The position numbers and the translations under genes were made by a program. The notes beneath the pieces are model-generated. The model had not been told where the DNA came from. It made no database searches and saw only the letters and a list, made by a program, of their open reading frames with translations. From Pseudaminobacter soli (ex Li et al. 2025) (GTDB taxonomy: Bacteria; Pseudomonadota; Alphaproteobacteria; Rhizobiales; Rhizobiaceae), in assembly GCF_003012705.1 (NCBI RefSeq), contig NZ_PXYL01000002.1:512967-576966 (forward strand): a DNA stretch of 64,000 nucleotides, written 5' to 3'. Every line of letters begins with the position of its first letter. The first letter of the stretch is position 1. Positions 55,301 to 63,890 of this stretch are shown one piece after another.

Positions 55301-56641
55301 TCAAAATCCCAGGCGAATGCCGAAGTGCCCTCCCTGGTTCTGCGAATTGGCAACCCCGACGATCACTGGCTGGCCCTCCGCAAGCGGGCCCTCCAGCTGC
55401 TCTGTGCCATTGTCGTCGCTCGCGCCAAGTCTCACGGCAACCGGGTTCGGCTGCTCGCCATCGCCGACGACCCACACCGTCGCGGATGCCCCGGCGGCTG
55501 TGCTCGGATGACCAGGCGCGGGGTCGGCGCCATTCGGCCGGAAGCGTAGCGCTTGGCTGGGTATCTTGAGGATCTGGCCGGAATCACGCACGACAATTTG
55601 CAGTTCCGCGGTCATTCCCGGCATCAAAAGCAGATCCGGATTGGGGGCGGAAACAATTATCGTGTAGGTCACTACGTTCTGCACGACCTCGGGCGCCTTG
55701 CGTATCTGTAGAATGCGTCCGCTGAAGGTTCGATCGGGATAGGCGTCCACTCTGAAGACGGCAGCCTGGCCTTTGTGCAACTGTCCGATGTCGGCCTCGT
55801 CAATCTTCCCGTGGACCTCCATCTGCCGCAAGTCATTCGCAATCTTGAATAGCGTCTTGGCTTCCAGGCTGACGGCGACAGTTTGTCCTGGATTGACATC
55901 CCGACTGATTATGGTCCCGTCGATCGGAGCGCGGAGTACCGTACGATCGAGATCAAGTCGCGCCTGGTCCAGAGCCGCCTGCTTCTGCTCAACGACCGCC
56001 TGAGCATTCTCAATATCTGCCTGAGCCATCAGCTTTTCTGCTTCAGCCATCGCAATCGCCTCGGCTTTCATCTGGACCTGATCAAGGGAGCCGCGCAGGT
56101 CGGCGGCCCCCTCGTCACGCAAAGCTCTCGCCTGAGTCAAGTCCCGCTCGGTGCCGCTTCCAGTGCGCGCTAATTGAACCTTTCGCAGGAGATCTCGCTC
56201 CGCTTCATCTTGTCTGGACTTGATTGCTGCCGATTGCGCCTCCGCTAATTCCTTGGCGGTCTGCGCATTCATCACCGCGACCTTTGCTCTTTCAAACGCG
56301 GCCTTTGAAGTCTGAGCGGCAGCCTTTGCCACGCTCAAGGCGGCCTTCGCCTCATTGACTTGAGCCGCAAAAATCTCCTGATCGATTTGTGCAATCGGTT
56401 GTCCAACCTTTACGGCATCGTTGAAATTGACGAACACCGCCGCAATCCGCCCAGACAATTGTGAGCTGACGTCAACGCTCACCGCAGCCTCGACGGTGCC
56501 GTTTGCCTTTACCAAGGTAGAAACATGGCCGCGCTCGACCGGGGCCGTGAGGAAGATCGGAGCCGTGCGCTCCTGGCTATAGGTATAGCCCAGGCCGGCT
56601 ACCAGCGCACAAAGGAAGCTGGCCACAACGACGAAACGCAT
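55301..56641 (-). CDS. MacA/HlyD-type periplasmic adaptor protein
   Basis: 446 aa. An N-terminal signal or anchor helix (FVVVASFLCALVAGLGYTYS) is followed by half-lipoyl strands (VKANGTVEAAVSVDVSSQLS, APIDGTIISRDVNPGQTVAV). A long coiled-coil hairpin spans about residues 100-235, rich in Ala/Gln/Glu (AKAALSVAKAAAQTSKAAFE, ALDQARLDLDRTVL), then beta-barrel and membrane-proximal parts (PNPDLLLMPGMTAELQIVV). It links the inner-membrane exporter to an outer-membrane channel, which is not encoded here. ATG at 56641 with AGGATG ahead; 119 bp after the small secreted protein gene. Confidence 0.93.
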   Translation of the reverse strand: MRFVVVASFLCALVAGLGYTYSQERTAPIFLTAPVERGHVSTLVKANGTVEAAVSVDVSSQLSGRIAAVFVNFNDAVKVGQPIAQIDQEIFAAQVNEAKAALSVAKAAAQTSKAAFERAKVAVMNAQTAKELAEAQSAAIKSRQDEAERDLLRKVQLARTGSGTERDLTQARALRDEGAADLRGSLDQVQMKAEAIAMAEAEKLMAQADIENAQAVVEQKQAALDQARLDLDRTVLRAPIDGTIISRDVNPGQTVAVSLEAKTLFKIANDLRQMEVHGKIDEADIGQLHKGQAAVFRVDAYPDRTFSGRILQIRKAPEVVQNVVTYTIIVSAPNPDLLLMPGMTAELQIVVRDSGQILKIPSQALRFRPNGADPAPGHPSTAAGASATVWVVGDGEQPNPVAVRLGASDDNGTEQLEGPLAEGQPVIVGVANSQNQGGHFGIRLGF

Positions 56642-56760
56642 GCAGCTGTCATCCTGCTTCAGCCGTCCGGCGTTTTGCCCAAAACTCCAAATAACCCTGC
56701 ACGCCGGAGCGAATTGGTCGGTTCAAACCGACCACGCCTCTTGAATACGCAGACGCGCCA

Positions 56761-57093
56761 CTACGGCATCTGCTTCAACGCCCTTGTCGTGGCGTTCCGG
56801 CAAGCAACGTCGTACTGGGAAACCGCATTGGCACTTGCGTGCCCGTTCGTCGTCGTCGGGTTGCCCGGGTTTCCGGCATATCCCTTCACCAGCGACTCGT
56901 TGAACGCCGCACCATTGGTGCCTGCCGGGTTACTCGCGTTAGCTGCGTTGCCGGGTGTGACGAGTGCATTGGACGTTACCGTGCACGCCACACCCGCGGA
57001 AGCGCCGGGTTGGCCCGTCGCAAATCCGGCCCCAGTGGACGGAAGTACCAGGCAAAGACCGACGGTGAGAGAAGTTAACATATGGTGTTTCAT
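56761..57093 (-). CDS. Small secreted protein at the head of the exporter operon
   Basis: 110 aa from the ATG at 57093 with GGAAGGAG ahead. The signal peptide (MKHHMLTSLTVGLCLVLPST, cleavage around GAGFA-T) leads to a ~85-residue mature part rich in Asn, Gly, Ala and Thr. It has loosely repeated NPGNP, NPAGTNGAAFN and NPTTTNGHASANA stretches and two cysteines (VACTVT and VACRNA) that could form a disulfide. No family is recognised. First gene of the operon with the MacA/MacB-like exporter, so it may be the exported substrate, a periplasmic sensor or an accessory factor. Its promoter region is the right arm of the inverted duplication. Confidence 0.7.
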   Translation of the reverse strand: MKHHMLTSLTVGLCLVLPSTGAGFATGQPGASAGVACTVTSNALVTPGNAANASNPAGTNGAAFNESLVKGYAGNPGNPTTTNGHASANAVSQYDVACRNATTRALKQMP

Positions 57094-57130
57094 CTCTTCG
57101 CTCCTTCCAAAGCAATTTTGCGCGTTCGAA

Positions 57131-57306
57131 CCGAACACGCGAGTGTTGAGAGATAGCGTCTCGTTGTCTTCTCCAAGGAAGGTTGTCCGCGGAGCTCAAG
57201 GCCTGCGATGATCGTAGGGGCGGGTGGGCCTCGATGCGATGATCGTGGGGGTTGGGCCACTACCGGACCTCCTGCACAAACGCATCGCGAGCGAAAATAT
57301 TCCCTG
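57131..57306 (-). repeat. Inverted duplication, right arm (upstream of the exporter operon)
   Basis: Read on the minus strand it repeats 52275-52449 through the two CGATNATCG sites (57206-57214 and 57237-57245), the ribosome site and the leader-peptide codons YLSTLACS. The start codon is changed from ATG to ACG and the similarity stops after the eleventh codon. It lies 38 bp upstream of the operon's first start codon. Confidence 0.85.
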
Positions 57307-57344
57307 AAACGGGACATTTTTTTTGGGCATCTCATGGAGACGCC

Positions 57345-57369
57345 GCCCGCCTCGGAGACCGCGGCGGGC
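57345..57369. terminator. GC-rich hairpin between exporter leader and CBS-protein gene
   Basis: Stem GCCCGCC / GGCGGGC with an 11-base loop, 120 bp past the stop of the minus-strand CBS-protein gene. The only T-run (ATTTTG) follows on the plus strand, so it may not terminate that gene. Confidence 0.35.
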
Positions 57370-57491
57370 ATTTTGCTCTGAAATTCTGGCATCAGCGCCC
57401 AGAACGAGGGGCTCAAGTCAGCCAGTAAAGATGGAAGCCAGGCCACTAATCGGCAGTTGCCCTGACAAAGGGCTCTCACCAAGGGCAACGC

Positions 57492-58820
57492 CTAGACAGC
57501 TGGCTGACGCTGTACGAGCAGCTTGTCGATACGCCTCCCATCCATATCGACGATCTCGAACCGCCAGCCGTGATGATCAAAGCTCTCGCCGACTTCCGGA
57601 ATATGCCCAAGCTGGAACACGGCAAAGCCCGCGATCGTGTGGAAGTCATCATCGGGTCCTGCTCGCAGGCTGAGCCGATTGAAGGCATCGTGGACCGGCA
57701 TCAGGCCATCGATCAACAAGGAACCGTCGTCGCGTTCGACAATGTCGGGCTCCTCGCCTTCCTCATCCGGCAGGTCGCCTGCAATGGCTTCGAGAAGGTC
57801 AGTCTGGGTGACAATGCCTTCAAGGCTGCCATACTCGTCGACCACGATCGCCAGCCGAACCGGGGCTTTTTTGAACCGATCGAGCACTCGAAAGATCGGC
57901 ATGGCCTCATGCAGCAGGAGAGGCTCCCTCATGACTGCCAACGGATCGAGTGGCTTCCCATCTAGATGCTGATCGAGAAGATCCTTCTTCAAGATCATGC
58001 CGATGGGGGCGTCGATATCACCGCGTCCGACCAGAAGCTGTTCGTGTCGGCACTTGCGGACCGATCGCAGGATTTCCTCCGGTGCATCATCGGCATCGAT
58101 CCAGTCGACGTCGCGACGCGGGGTCATGATGTCGGAAATGCGTCGGTCCCCGATCGTCAGCACACGGTCGACGACTTCCTGCTGAGCATGCTGCAGCAAG
58201 CCGGCCTCCTGGCTGGCCGCCACGAGCATCTTCAGTTCCGCCGGCGAATGCAGCGCTCCTTCACCGCTGCCCGGGCGCAGACCGCAGAGCCGCAGCACCA
58301 GATTGCCGAGGCCGTTGAGCGTAGTGATTGCCGGGCGGAGCAGGAACAGAAAGACCCCGAGTGGGCGGACAATCCATAGGGCGGTCCCTTCGCTGCGCTG
58401 AAGTGCCAGGCTTTTGGGGGCAAGCTCGCCGAGCACGATGTGGAGTGCCGTGATGATGATAAAGGATATCGCGATCGCGATCGTGTGCGCGCTCACCGTG
58501 GCAAGGGTTGCCGGCAGCGCCGTTAGAAGCGGTTCGATCAGATGCGCGAGAGCCGGCTCGCCGACCCAGCCCAGGGCTAGCGACGAGATCGTGATGCCAA
58601 GCTGCGTTGCAGCGAGATTGGCGTCGAGATTGTCGACTGCACGCTGAAGCGCATTGGCATTCATCCGGCCCGCTGCGACGAGTTCGGCGACGCGACTGCG
58701 GCGAACCGCTACCAGTGAAAATTCTGCAGCAACGAAGAACCCGTTTGCCGCTACGAGAACGAGGACCGACAGGATTCCCAGTATGTCGGTCCAGCTGCTA
58801 CTGCCATCGCCGGGGGGCAT
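57492..58820 (-). CDS. CNNM/CorC-type membrane protein with CBS domains (hemolysin family)
   Basis: 442 aa, ATG at 58820 with GAGGAG ahead. The DUF21/CNNM transmembrane domain occupies about residues 10-195 (SVLVLVAANGFFVAAEFSLV, QLGITISSLALGWVGEPALA). Two CBS domains follow (SDIMTPRRDVDWIDADDAPE and VMREPLLLHEAMPIFRVLDR), then a C-terminal CorC_HlyC domain (LIDGLMPVHDAFNRLSL, FEIVDMDGRRIDKLLVQR). Family members handle magnesium or other divalent cations, and the 'hemolysin' name is historical. It stands alone, upstream region shared with the divergent molybdoenzyme operon. Confidence 0.93.
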   Translation of the reverse strand: MPPGDGSSSWTDILGILSVLVLVAANGFFVAAEFSLVAVRRSRVAELVAAGRMNANALQRAVDNLDANLAATQLGITISSLALGWVGEPALAHLIEPLLTALPATLATVSAHTIAIAISFIIITALHIVLGELAPKSLALQRSEGTALWIVRPLGVFLFLLRPAITTLNGLGNLVLRLCGLRPGSGEGALHSPAELKMLVAASQEAGLLQHAQQEVVDRVLTIGDRRISDIMTPRRDVDWIDADDAPEEILRSVRKCRHEQLLVGRGDIDAPIGMILKKDLLDQHLDGKPLDPLAVMREPLLLHEAMPIFRVLDRFKKAPVRLAIVVDEYGSLEGIVTQTDLLEAIAGDLPDEEGEEPDIVERDDGSLLIDGLMPVHDAFNRLSLRAGPDDDFHTIAGFAVFQLGHIPEVGESFDHHGWRFEIVDMDGRRIDKLLVQRQPAV

Positions 58821-59139
58821 GATCTCCTCTCAATGTATTTGGACGCAAGATTCGCAACTGTTGATACAACAAATGTGGCGGCCTGCAGACCACTGACGAA
58901 TTGTATTTTTTCGCGCTTTGGCGAACCGCTGGCGAGCGCGCCCGTACTCTGAAGCCCGTCGGCTCGCCTGAGGCGGCGAGGTTGTTTGCACATGTAGAGA
59001 CGGGGAATATCGAAAGCCCAGGCCGTTGATCGGTCCGCGGAGATGCATTCACGGCCGGTGCAACTGAATGTGAGCTGAATCGTTTAATGCCTGGGTGCGC
59101 CAAGGCATTGGCGGGCTGCGACCACGCAGGAGAAAGGCA
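58821..59139. promoter_or_regulatory. Divergent region between CBS-protein gene and molybdoenzyme operon
   Basis: 319 bp between outward-facing genes, so both promoters lie here. AT-rich sequence sits around 58840-58915. CAGGAGAAAG at about 59127 is the ribosome site for the molybdoenzyme gene. No operator palindrome was identified. Confidence 0.4.
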
Positions 59140-61965
59140 ATGAACGCGAGGTTTTCTCGCAGGGATTTCCTGAAGGCGAGTATCGCCGCAGGAGTCGCGA
59201 TCAAGGTGTCTTTTCTGTTGCCCTCCGCCCGCGCCCAACTGATCGAAACACCGCCTCTCCCTGGGCCCGACTGGCTGAAAGCTGACGGCAAGCCGAGATA
59301 CCGCCTGGATGCCATCGCAAAGGTTACTGGCCAGAAGACCTTCAGCCGCGACTATCGGGCGAGCGATCTCCCCGGCTGGCCAAAGGAGCAGTCGCACGCC
59401 TTTCTCATCCACGCCACGAAAGCAGACCAGGTCTTCGAAGGCATCGACCTCAACGTGCTCGGGGACGACCTGAAGCCCGATCGGGTCTTGTTGCATGAAG
59501 ACCTGATGGCCGACGGCATCGTCATCCCCGTCCTCGGCTTTTATGGCGACGTGTTCCTGGTGCCTAAGGGACAGACGGCACGGCTGCTCGGCCAGCCGGT
59601 GGCGCTGCTCATCTACCGCGACTTTGCCCGCTACGATGCGGCCAAGCGTATGGTTCGCTTCAACGATAGCGTCGTGCGCTACGGAGAAAAGGCGCCTTAC
59701 AGCCATCCCGCCAACTACGGCGCGGCGCGCTATGTGCGTATCGGCGGCAGCGATCCGAGTGACGAGGACGTTTATTCGCCGCTGAAGGATGCCGTGATCT
59801 ATGGCGGCTTTTCCGATAACGAGCCGACTTGGCCAGCCGCAGGGGAGGGCGATCCGATGGCGCTCGGCATGGCCGCGGCCGAAGAGATCAAGAAGGAAAT
59901 CGACAGCGCCGGCGACGACGCGCTCGTTCTTCGGCGCAACTATTTCTCGCAATCGATCGATGCGTCGGCCATGGAAGCCGACAATGGCAACGTCTGGTAC
60001 GACTCGTCCGCCGGAACGCTGCATGCAATGATCGCCACGCAATCGCCCTATGAAGTTGCGGAAGTTTCGGCGATCCTGGTCTCGAAATCGAAGTTTCCTC
60101 TCAAGAATGTCGACCTCAAGGTTGGCTATACCGTCGGCTACGGCACTAAGGACCATGCGATCCTCCCATTCTACTGTGTCGTGGCGGGGCTTTATGGCGA
60201 TGGCCGGCCGGTCCGACTCGCCAATGATCGCTACGAGCAGTTCCAGCTTGGATTGAAGCGCCACGCCTTCTGGATGGACAACGCTCTGGTCATCGACCGC
60301 GCAACCGGCAAGTTCCGCGCCATGACCGGCCACTTCAAGAACGACGGCGGAGGACGAGCCAACTACTCGTTTTCAGTTGCCATGGTCGGCGCCACGGCGG
60401 CGCAGTCGATCTACTATCTGCCAAAGAGCGACTTCTCGGCCGCTGCATTGGCGTCGCGGGCGGTCGATGCCGGTTCGACCCGCGGCTACGGCACTTTGCA
60501 ATCGATGTCGGCGACCGAGATGATGGTCGACGAGGCGGCTGATCTGCTCGGCATGGACGCCATCGACCTCAGGCTGAAGAACGTCTTCAAGTCGGGGATG
60601 AAGAATTCGCAAGGCGCGATCCCTGCGGGCGCTCTGCGCAATGAAGAGATTTTGCTGAAGGCGCGTCAGCACCCCCTGTGGATTCAGCGCGCCGAAAAGA
60701 AGGCAAGCTTCGACGCCGCCAATCCCGGCAAGAAATACGGGGTGGGCTTCGGTCATGTGCAGAAGGACTATGGGACAGGCGCCGAAGCGGCTCTCGCAAC
60801 GATCGAGTTCGATGCCAAGGGGCGCATCAGGCTTGCCCATGTCGCGCATGAGATCGGCACGGGCGCGACGACTTCGCAGGCAATCATGGTCGGCGATATT
60901 CTTGGCCGGGTGCCGGACGAGACCGAGTACGGCAAGGTTCTGTGGCCACAAATGCCGCTCGAGAGCACGGACGAGCCCTATACGCTTTCCCAGTCCGATG
61001 AAGATCAGCGCAAGCAGAACCCCCGCTGGACGCCGCGCATCACTTCACCCATGAGCGCCACCAACAGCGTCTACTATCTCGGGCACGCAACGCGCGAGGC
61101 TGCGCGCGCGCTGGTCGAGCTGTCGATCTGGCCTGCGGCGCAGTCGCTGTGGTCGCGCGGGATCGGCGGCGGCGCGCTCGCTCCCTACAGCGTTCGGTCC
61201 GATGAGCTCCGTCTCGTGAACAGCATCGTGAATGCCGGCGGCATGCCGTCCCTGTCCATAGCCGACGTGGCGGCAGAGGCGCATCGCCTCGGGCTCATTA
61301 CCGGAGTTACCGTGCATACCTTCAACCGCTGGCAATGGACGGAAGCCGAATTCGATATACCCGGAGTAGGGCACCGCAAGATGGCGATCGACGCGATTGC
61401 CCTGAAGTATGGCGACGGCGCGCCTCCCGACAAAAAGGCGCTGATGACGCTGGACGGCTGGCAATTCCTGAACCGCACCGCCGTCTCCTATCCCCCCGTC
61501 CAGCGCAACAATGCCGGCGTCACCTATTATGCGCCGATGGCGACGTTTGCCGAGGTCGTCGTCGATATAGGATCGGGCGAGGTGGCTCTGCTTTCGCACC
61601 ACACGATTACCGAATGTGGAACGCAAGTCGTGCCGGAACTGGTGTCGGGACAGATCCAGGGCGGTATCGCAATGGGTGTCGGCCATGCCCTGAAGGAATA
61701 TCTGCCGCTCTATGAGGACGGTCCTGGCGACGGCACCTGGAACTGGAACCGCTATGAGTTGCCGCGTGCCCGGGATGTCGCGGTCTGGTCGCAGACCGCT
61801 GAAGTCTTGCCGCCGCTTTCGAGCACTGACGCACCCAAGGGCCTGGCCGAAGTGGTCATGATCGCAATCGTGCCGGCAATCGCGAACGGGATCGCCCACG
61901 CCATCGGCAAGCGCTTCTACGAGCTGCCGATCACACCTGAGAAGATACGGGAGGCGCTGACATGA
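59140..61965 (+). CDS. Exported molybdopterin-binding subunit of aldehyde / N-heterocycle oxidoreductase (xanthine oxidase family)
   Basis: 941 aa from the ATG at 59140. It begins with a Tat signal (FSRRDFLKASIAAGVAI), so the cofactor-loaded complex is periplasmic. N-terminal AldOx/XDH domain: KVTGQKTFSRDYRASDLPG. MoCo-binding stretches include HEIGTGATTSQAI and ECGTQVVPELVSGQIQGGIA, and the catalytic glutamate lies in APKGLAEVVM, where the family has G-x-x-E. It resembles the large subunit of isoquinoline 1-oxidoreductase (IorB) and membrane aldehyde dehydrogenase (AldH). The stop overlaps the iron-sulfur subunit start (ATGA). Oxidises aldehydes or hydroxylates N-heteroaromatics with electrons to the cytochrome; substrate undetermined. 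Confidence 0.93.
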   Translation: MNARFSRRDFLKASIAAGVAIKVSFLLPSARAQLIETPPLPGPDWLKADGKPRYRLDAIAKVTGQKTFSRDYRASDLPGWPKEQSHAFLIHATKADQVFEGIDLNVLGDDLKPDRVLLHEDLMADGIVIPVLGFYGDVFLVPKGQTARLLGQPVALLIYRDFARYDAAKRMVRFNDSVVRYGEKAPYSHPANYGAARYVRIGGSDPSDEDVYSPLKDAVIYGGFSDNEPTWPAAGEGDPMALGMAAAEEIKKEIDSAGDDALVLRRNYFSQSIDASAMEADNGNVWYDSSAGTLHAMIATQSPYEVAEVSAILVSKSKFPLKNVDLKVGYTVGYGTKDHAILPFYCVVAGLYGDGRPVRLANDRYEQFQLGLKRHAFWMDNALVIDRATGKFRAMTGHFKNDGGGRANYSFSVAMVGATAAQSIYYLPKSDFSAAALASRAVDAGSTRGYGTLQSMSATEMMVDEAADLLGMDAIDLRLKNVFKSGMKNSQGAIPAGALRNEEILLKARQHPLWIQRAEKKASFDAANPGKKYGVGFGHVQKDYGTGAEAALATIEFDAKGRIRLAHVAHEIGTGATTSQAIMVGDILGRVPDETEYGKVLWPQMPLESTDEPYTLSQSDEDQRKQNPRWTPRITSPMSATNSVYYLGHATREAARALVELSIWPAAQSLWSRGIGGGALAPYSVRSDELRLVNSIVNAGGMPSLSIADVAAEAHRLGLITGVTVHTFNRWQWTEAEFDIPGVGHRKMAIDAIALKYGDGAPPDKKALMTLDGWQFLNRTAVSYPPVQRNNAGVTYYAPMATFAEVVVDIGSGEVALLSHHTITECGTQVVPELVSGQIQGGIAMGVGHALKEYLPLYEDGPGDGTWNWNRYELPRARDVAVWSQTAEVLPPLSSTDAPKGLAEVVMIAIVPAIANGIAHAIGKRFYELPITPEKIREALT

Positions 61966-62507
61966 CGCTCGCCTCGAAGAAACTTTCGCTGACCATCAAT
62001 GACAAGGCCATCGACGCGATGGACGTGCCGGAAACCATGATGATGCTGGATTTCCTGCACGAATATCTCAACCTCACTGGCGCACGCATGGGCTGCGGGC
62101 AGGGCATCTGCAACGCTTGTAGCGTGATCGTCGAACATGAAGACGGCACGCTTCAGGAGGCGCGCACCTGCATCACCGGCGCTCATTGGTTTGCCGGCAA
62201 GAAGGTGCGAACGGTCGAAGGCCATGCCAAGCGTGACGCTTCCGGCGCCATCGTCGAGCTGTCGCCGGTCCAGCAGGCTTTCATCGAACATTTTGCGTTC
62301 CAGTGTGGCTATTGCACTCCCGGCTTCGTCACGGGCGCGACCGTTCTCATGGATCAGTTGAAGCGCAACCCGGTCGCACGCGCCGACCTGGAAAAGACTA
62401 TTACCGATGCATTGGACAAGCATATCTGCCGCTGCACGGGCTATGTCCGATATTATGAGGCAGTCCGTGATCTCGCCTTGAACACTCCGGGCCTGGTGAA
62501 AGCCTAG
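61962..62507 (+). CDS. [2Fe-2S] subunit of the molybdenum oxidoreductase
   Basis: 181 aa. The plant-type ferredoxin cluster is held by C45, C50, C53 and C70 (RMGCGQGICNACSVIVE and ARTC). The second, alpha-helical cluster is held by C115, C118, C156 and C158 (FQCGYCTPGF and HICRCTGY). No signal peptide: it travels folded with the Tat-carrying large subunit. Electrons pass from molybdenum through both clusters to the cytochrome c subunit encoded 5 bp downstream. IorA/AldG-like. Confidence 0.95.
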   Translation: MTLASKKLSLTINDKAIDAMDVPETMMMLDFLHEYLNLTGARMGCGQGICNACSVIVEHEDGTLQEARTCITGAHWFAGKKVRTVEGHAKRDASGAIVELSPVQQAFIEHFAFQCGYCTPGFVTGATVLMDQLKRNPVARADLEKTITDALDKHICRCTGYVRYYEAVRDLALNTPGLVKA

Positions 62508-62512
62508 AAACC

Positions 62513-63805
62513 ATGAAAACACGGACGCTGCTCTGGACCGGGGTTGTAGTGATCATATGCATCGCCCTGTTCGCCATCGGCGTCTTTGCCGGTCTTTTCG
62601 AGAGAAGCGCGGTTGCCAAGGATATCGAACAACCGCTGTCGGCGGACCAGATGAAGACATTGGCCCAAAGGGGTGCCTATGTCGCCGTCGCGGCAGACTG
62701 CTACGCTTGCCACACCGCCAAGGACGGCGCGCCATGGGCAGGCGGCTTTCCATTCGAAACCCCGTTCGGCACCATCTATTCGACCAATATTTCACCGAAC
62801 AAGGAGCATGGCATCGGCAACTGGACCCGCGCCGAATTCCATCGTGCGCTGCGCGACGGCATCGGTAAGAGCGGCGTTCATCTCTATCCAGCGATGCCCT
62901 ACGCCTCCTACCGCAAGATGACACCGGAAGATGTCGACGCGGTCTATGCCTATCTCATGAGCCGGGAGCCGATGAATGTCGAGAATAGGAAGAACGACCT
63001 GCGGTTTCCCTTCAACATCCGGCAAACCTTGACCTTCTGGAACCTCTTCAACCTCTCGGGCGGTGCGCAGGCCGCCGATCCGACTCGCTCCGAAACGTGG
63101 AACCGTGGGCACTACCTCGTCGATGCGCTCGCCCATTGCGGCGAATGCCATACTCCCCGCAACCTGATGCAGGGGATGAAGCAAAGACAGTATCTCAAGG
63201 GCGCTGTGCTCGAGGGCGTTCTGGCTCCCGACATCACTAAGCAAGGTCTCGAGCAGATGGGCTTCGATCCGCAACTCCTGCCGCTCTTCATGAAATCGGG
63301 CCTGTCCGCTCAAGGGGCCATGACGGGCCAAATGTTCGATGTCGTGCATTTTTCGACGCAATACATGACCGACGACGATCTTGCCGCGCTGACGGCCTTT
63401 CTGTTCGACCTGGATTCCATGCCGAAGCAATCCACGCCACCGGCGCCTCCCAAGCCAGTCGAGGTTGCACACGACCTCGCGGAATCTGCCCGCGGAACCT
63501 ACCTCAACCTGTGCTCGGGTTGCCATGGTGTCCAAGGCGAAGGGATCCCACATGTGGTGGTTCCGCTGGCAACCAATGCCTCGCTACGGCTCGCCAGCGC
63601 GCGCAACCTGATCCACGCCGTGCTCCACGGCATTCCTGCCCAGCAGTTCCCAGGGCTTGAGCGTATGCAGCCGATGCCCGCCTTCAAGGAAGAGCTGAAC
63701 AACCAACAGGTCGCCGACCTGACCAACTGGATGCGGGCCGTATGGGGCGGCAAACAGCCTGATGTGAAACCGGAAGACGTCGATCAGATACGACGTGGTG
63801 AATGA
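62513..63805 (+). CDS. Triheme cytochrome c subunit of the molybdenum oxidoreductase
   Basis: 430 aa with an N-terminal membrane anchor (VVVIICIALFAIGVFAGLF). Three heme sites are C63-x-x-C66-H (DCYACHT), C209-x-x-C212-H (HCGECHT) and C334-x-x-C337-H (LCSGCHG). The layout equals the cytochrome subunits of acetic-acid-bacterial alcohol and aldehyde dehydrogenases (AldF-like). It takes electrons from the iron-sulfur subunit and delivers them to the quinone pool or terminal oxidases on the periplasmic face. A Pro-rich linker (STPPAPPKPVEV) separates hemes 2 and 3. Last gene of the operon. Confidence 0.95.
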   Translation: MKTRTLLWTGVVVIICIALFAIGVFAGLFERSAVAKDIEQPLSADQMKTLAQRGAYVAVAADCYACHTAKDGAPWAGGFPFETPFGTIYSTNISPNKEHGIGNWTRAEFHRALRDGIGKSGVHLYPAMPYASYRKMTPEDVDAVYAYLMSREPMNVENRKNDLRFPFNIRQTLTFWNLFNLSGGAQAADPTRSETWNRGHYLVDALAHCGECHTPRNLMQGMKQRQYLKGAVLEGVLAPDITKQGLEQMGFDPQLLPLFMKSGLSAQGAMTGQMFDVVHFSTQYMTDDDLAALTAFLFDLDSMPKQSTPPAPPKPVEVAHDLAESARGTYLNLCSGCHGVQGEGIPHVVVPLATNASLRLASARNLIHAVLHGIPAQQFPGLERMQPMPAFKEELNNQQVADLTNWMRAVWGGKQPDVKPEDVDQIRRGE

Positions 63806-63890
63806 TTAGCTGCAATGCAAATAGCGTATTACGTATCTCAAGCCCGGCTCTAGCATCAAGTTCCATAACCTACCTTATGCGACTTTAAAA

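Larger units (their letters stand above)
57094..57491. other. Intergenic region upstream of the exporter operon
   Basis: About 400 bp. It contains the right arm of the inverted duplication, a T8 run at 57317-57324 and a GC-rich hairpin at 57345-57369. An open minus-strand frame through the duplicated leader ends in a short peptide with ACG in place of the start codon and is not a gene. Confidence 0.5.

Noticed and set aside
57090..57488. Minus-strand frame of 132 codons containing the leader peptide YLSTLACS
   Set aside because: It runs through the decayed copy of the duplicated leader (ATG changed to ACG) and ends soon after; it is a by-product of the duplication.
58798..60333. Long open frame on the minus strand (511 codons)
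   Set aside because: It lies antisense to the molybdopterin subunit, whose motifs and Tat signal are clear. Long antisense frames are expected at this GC content.
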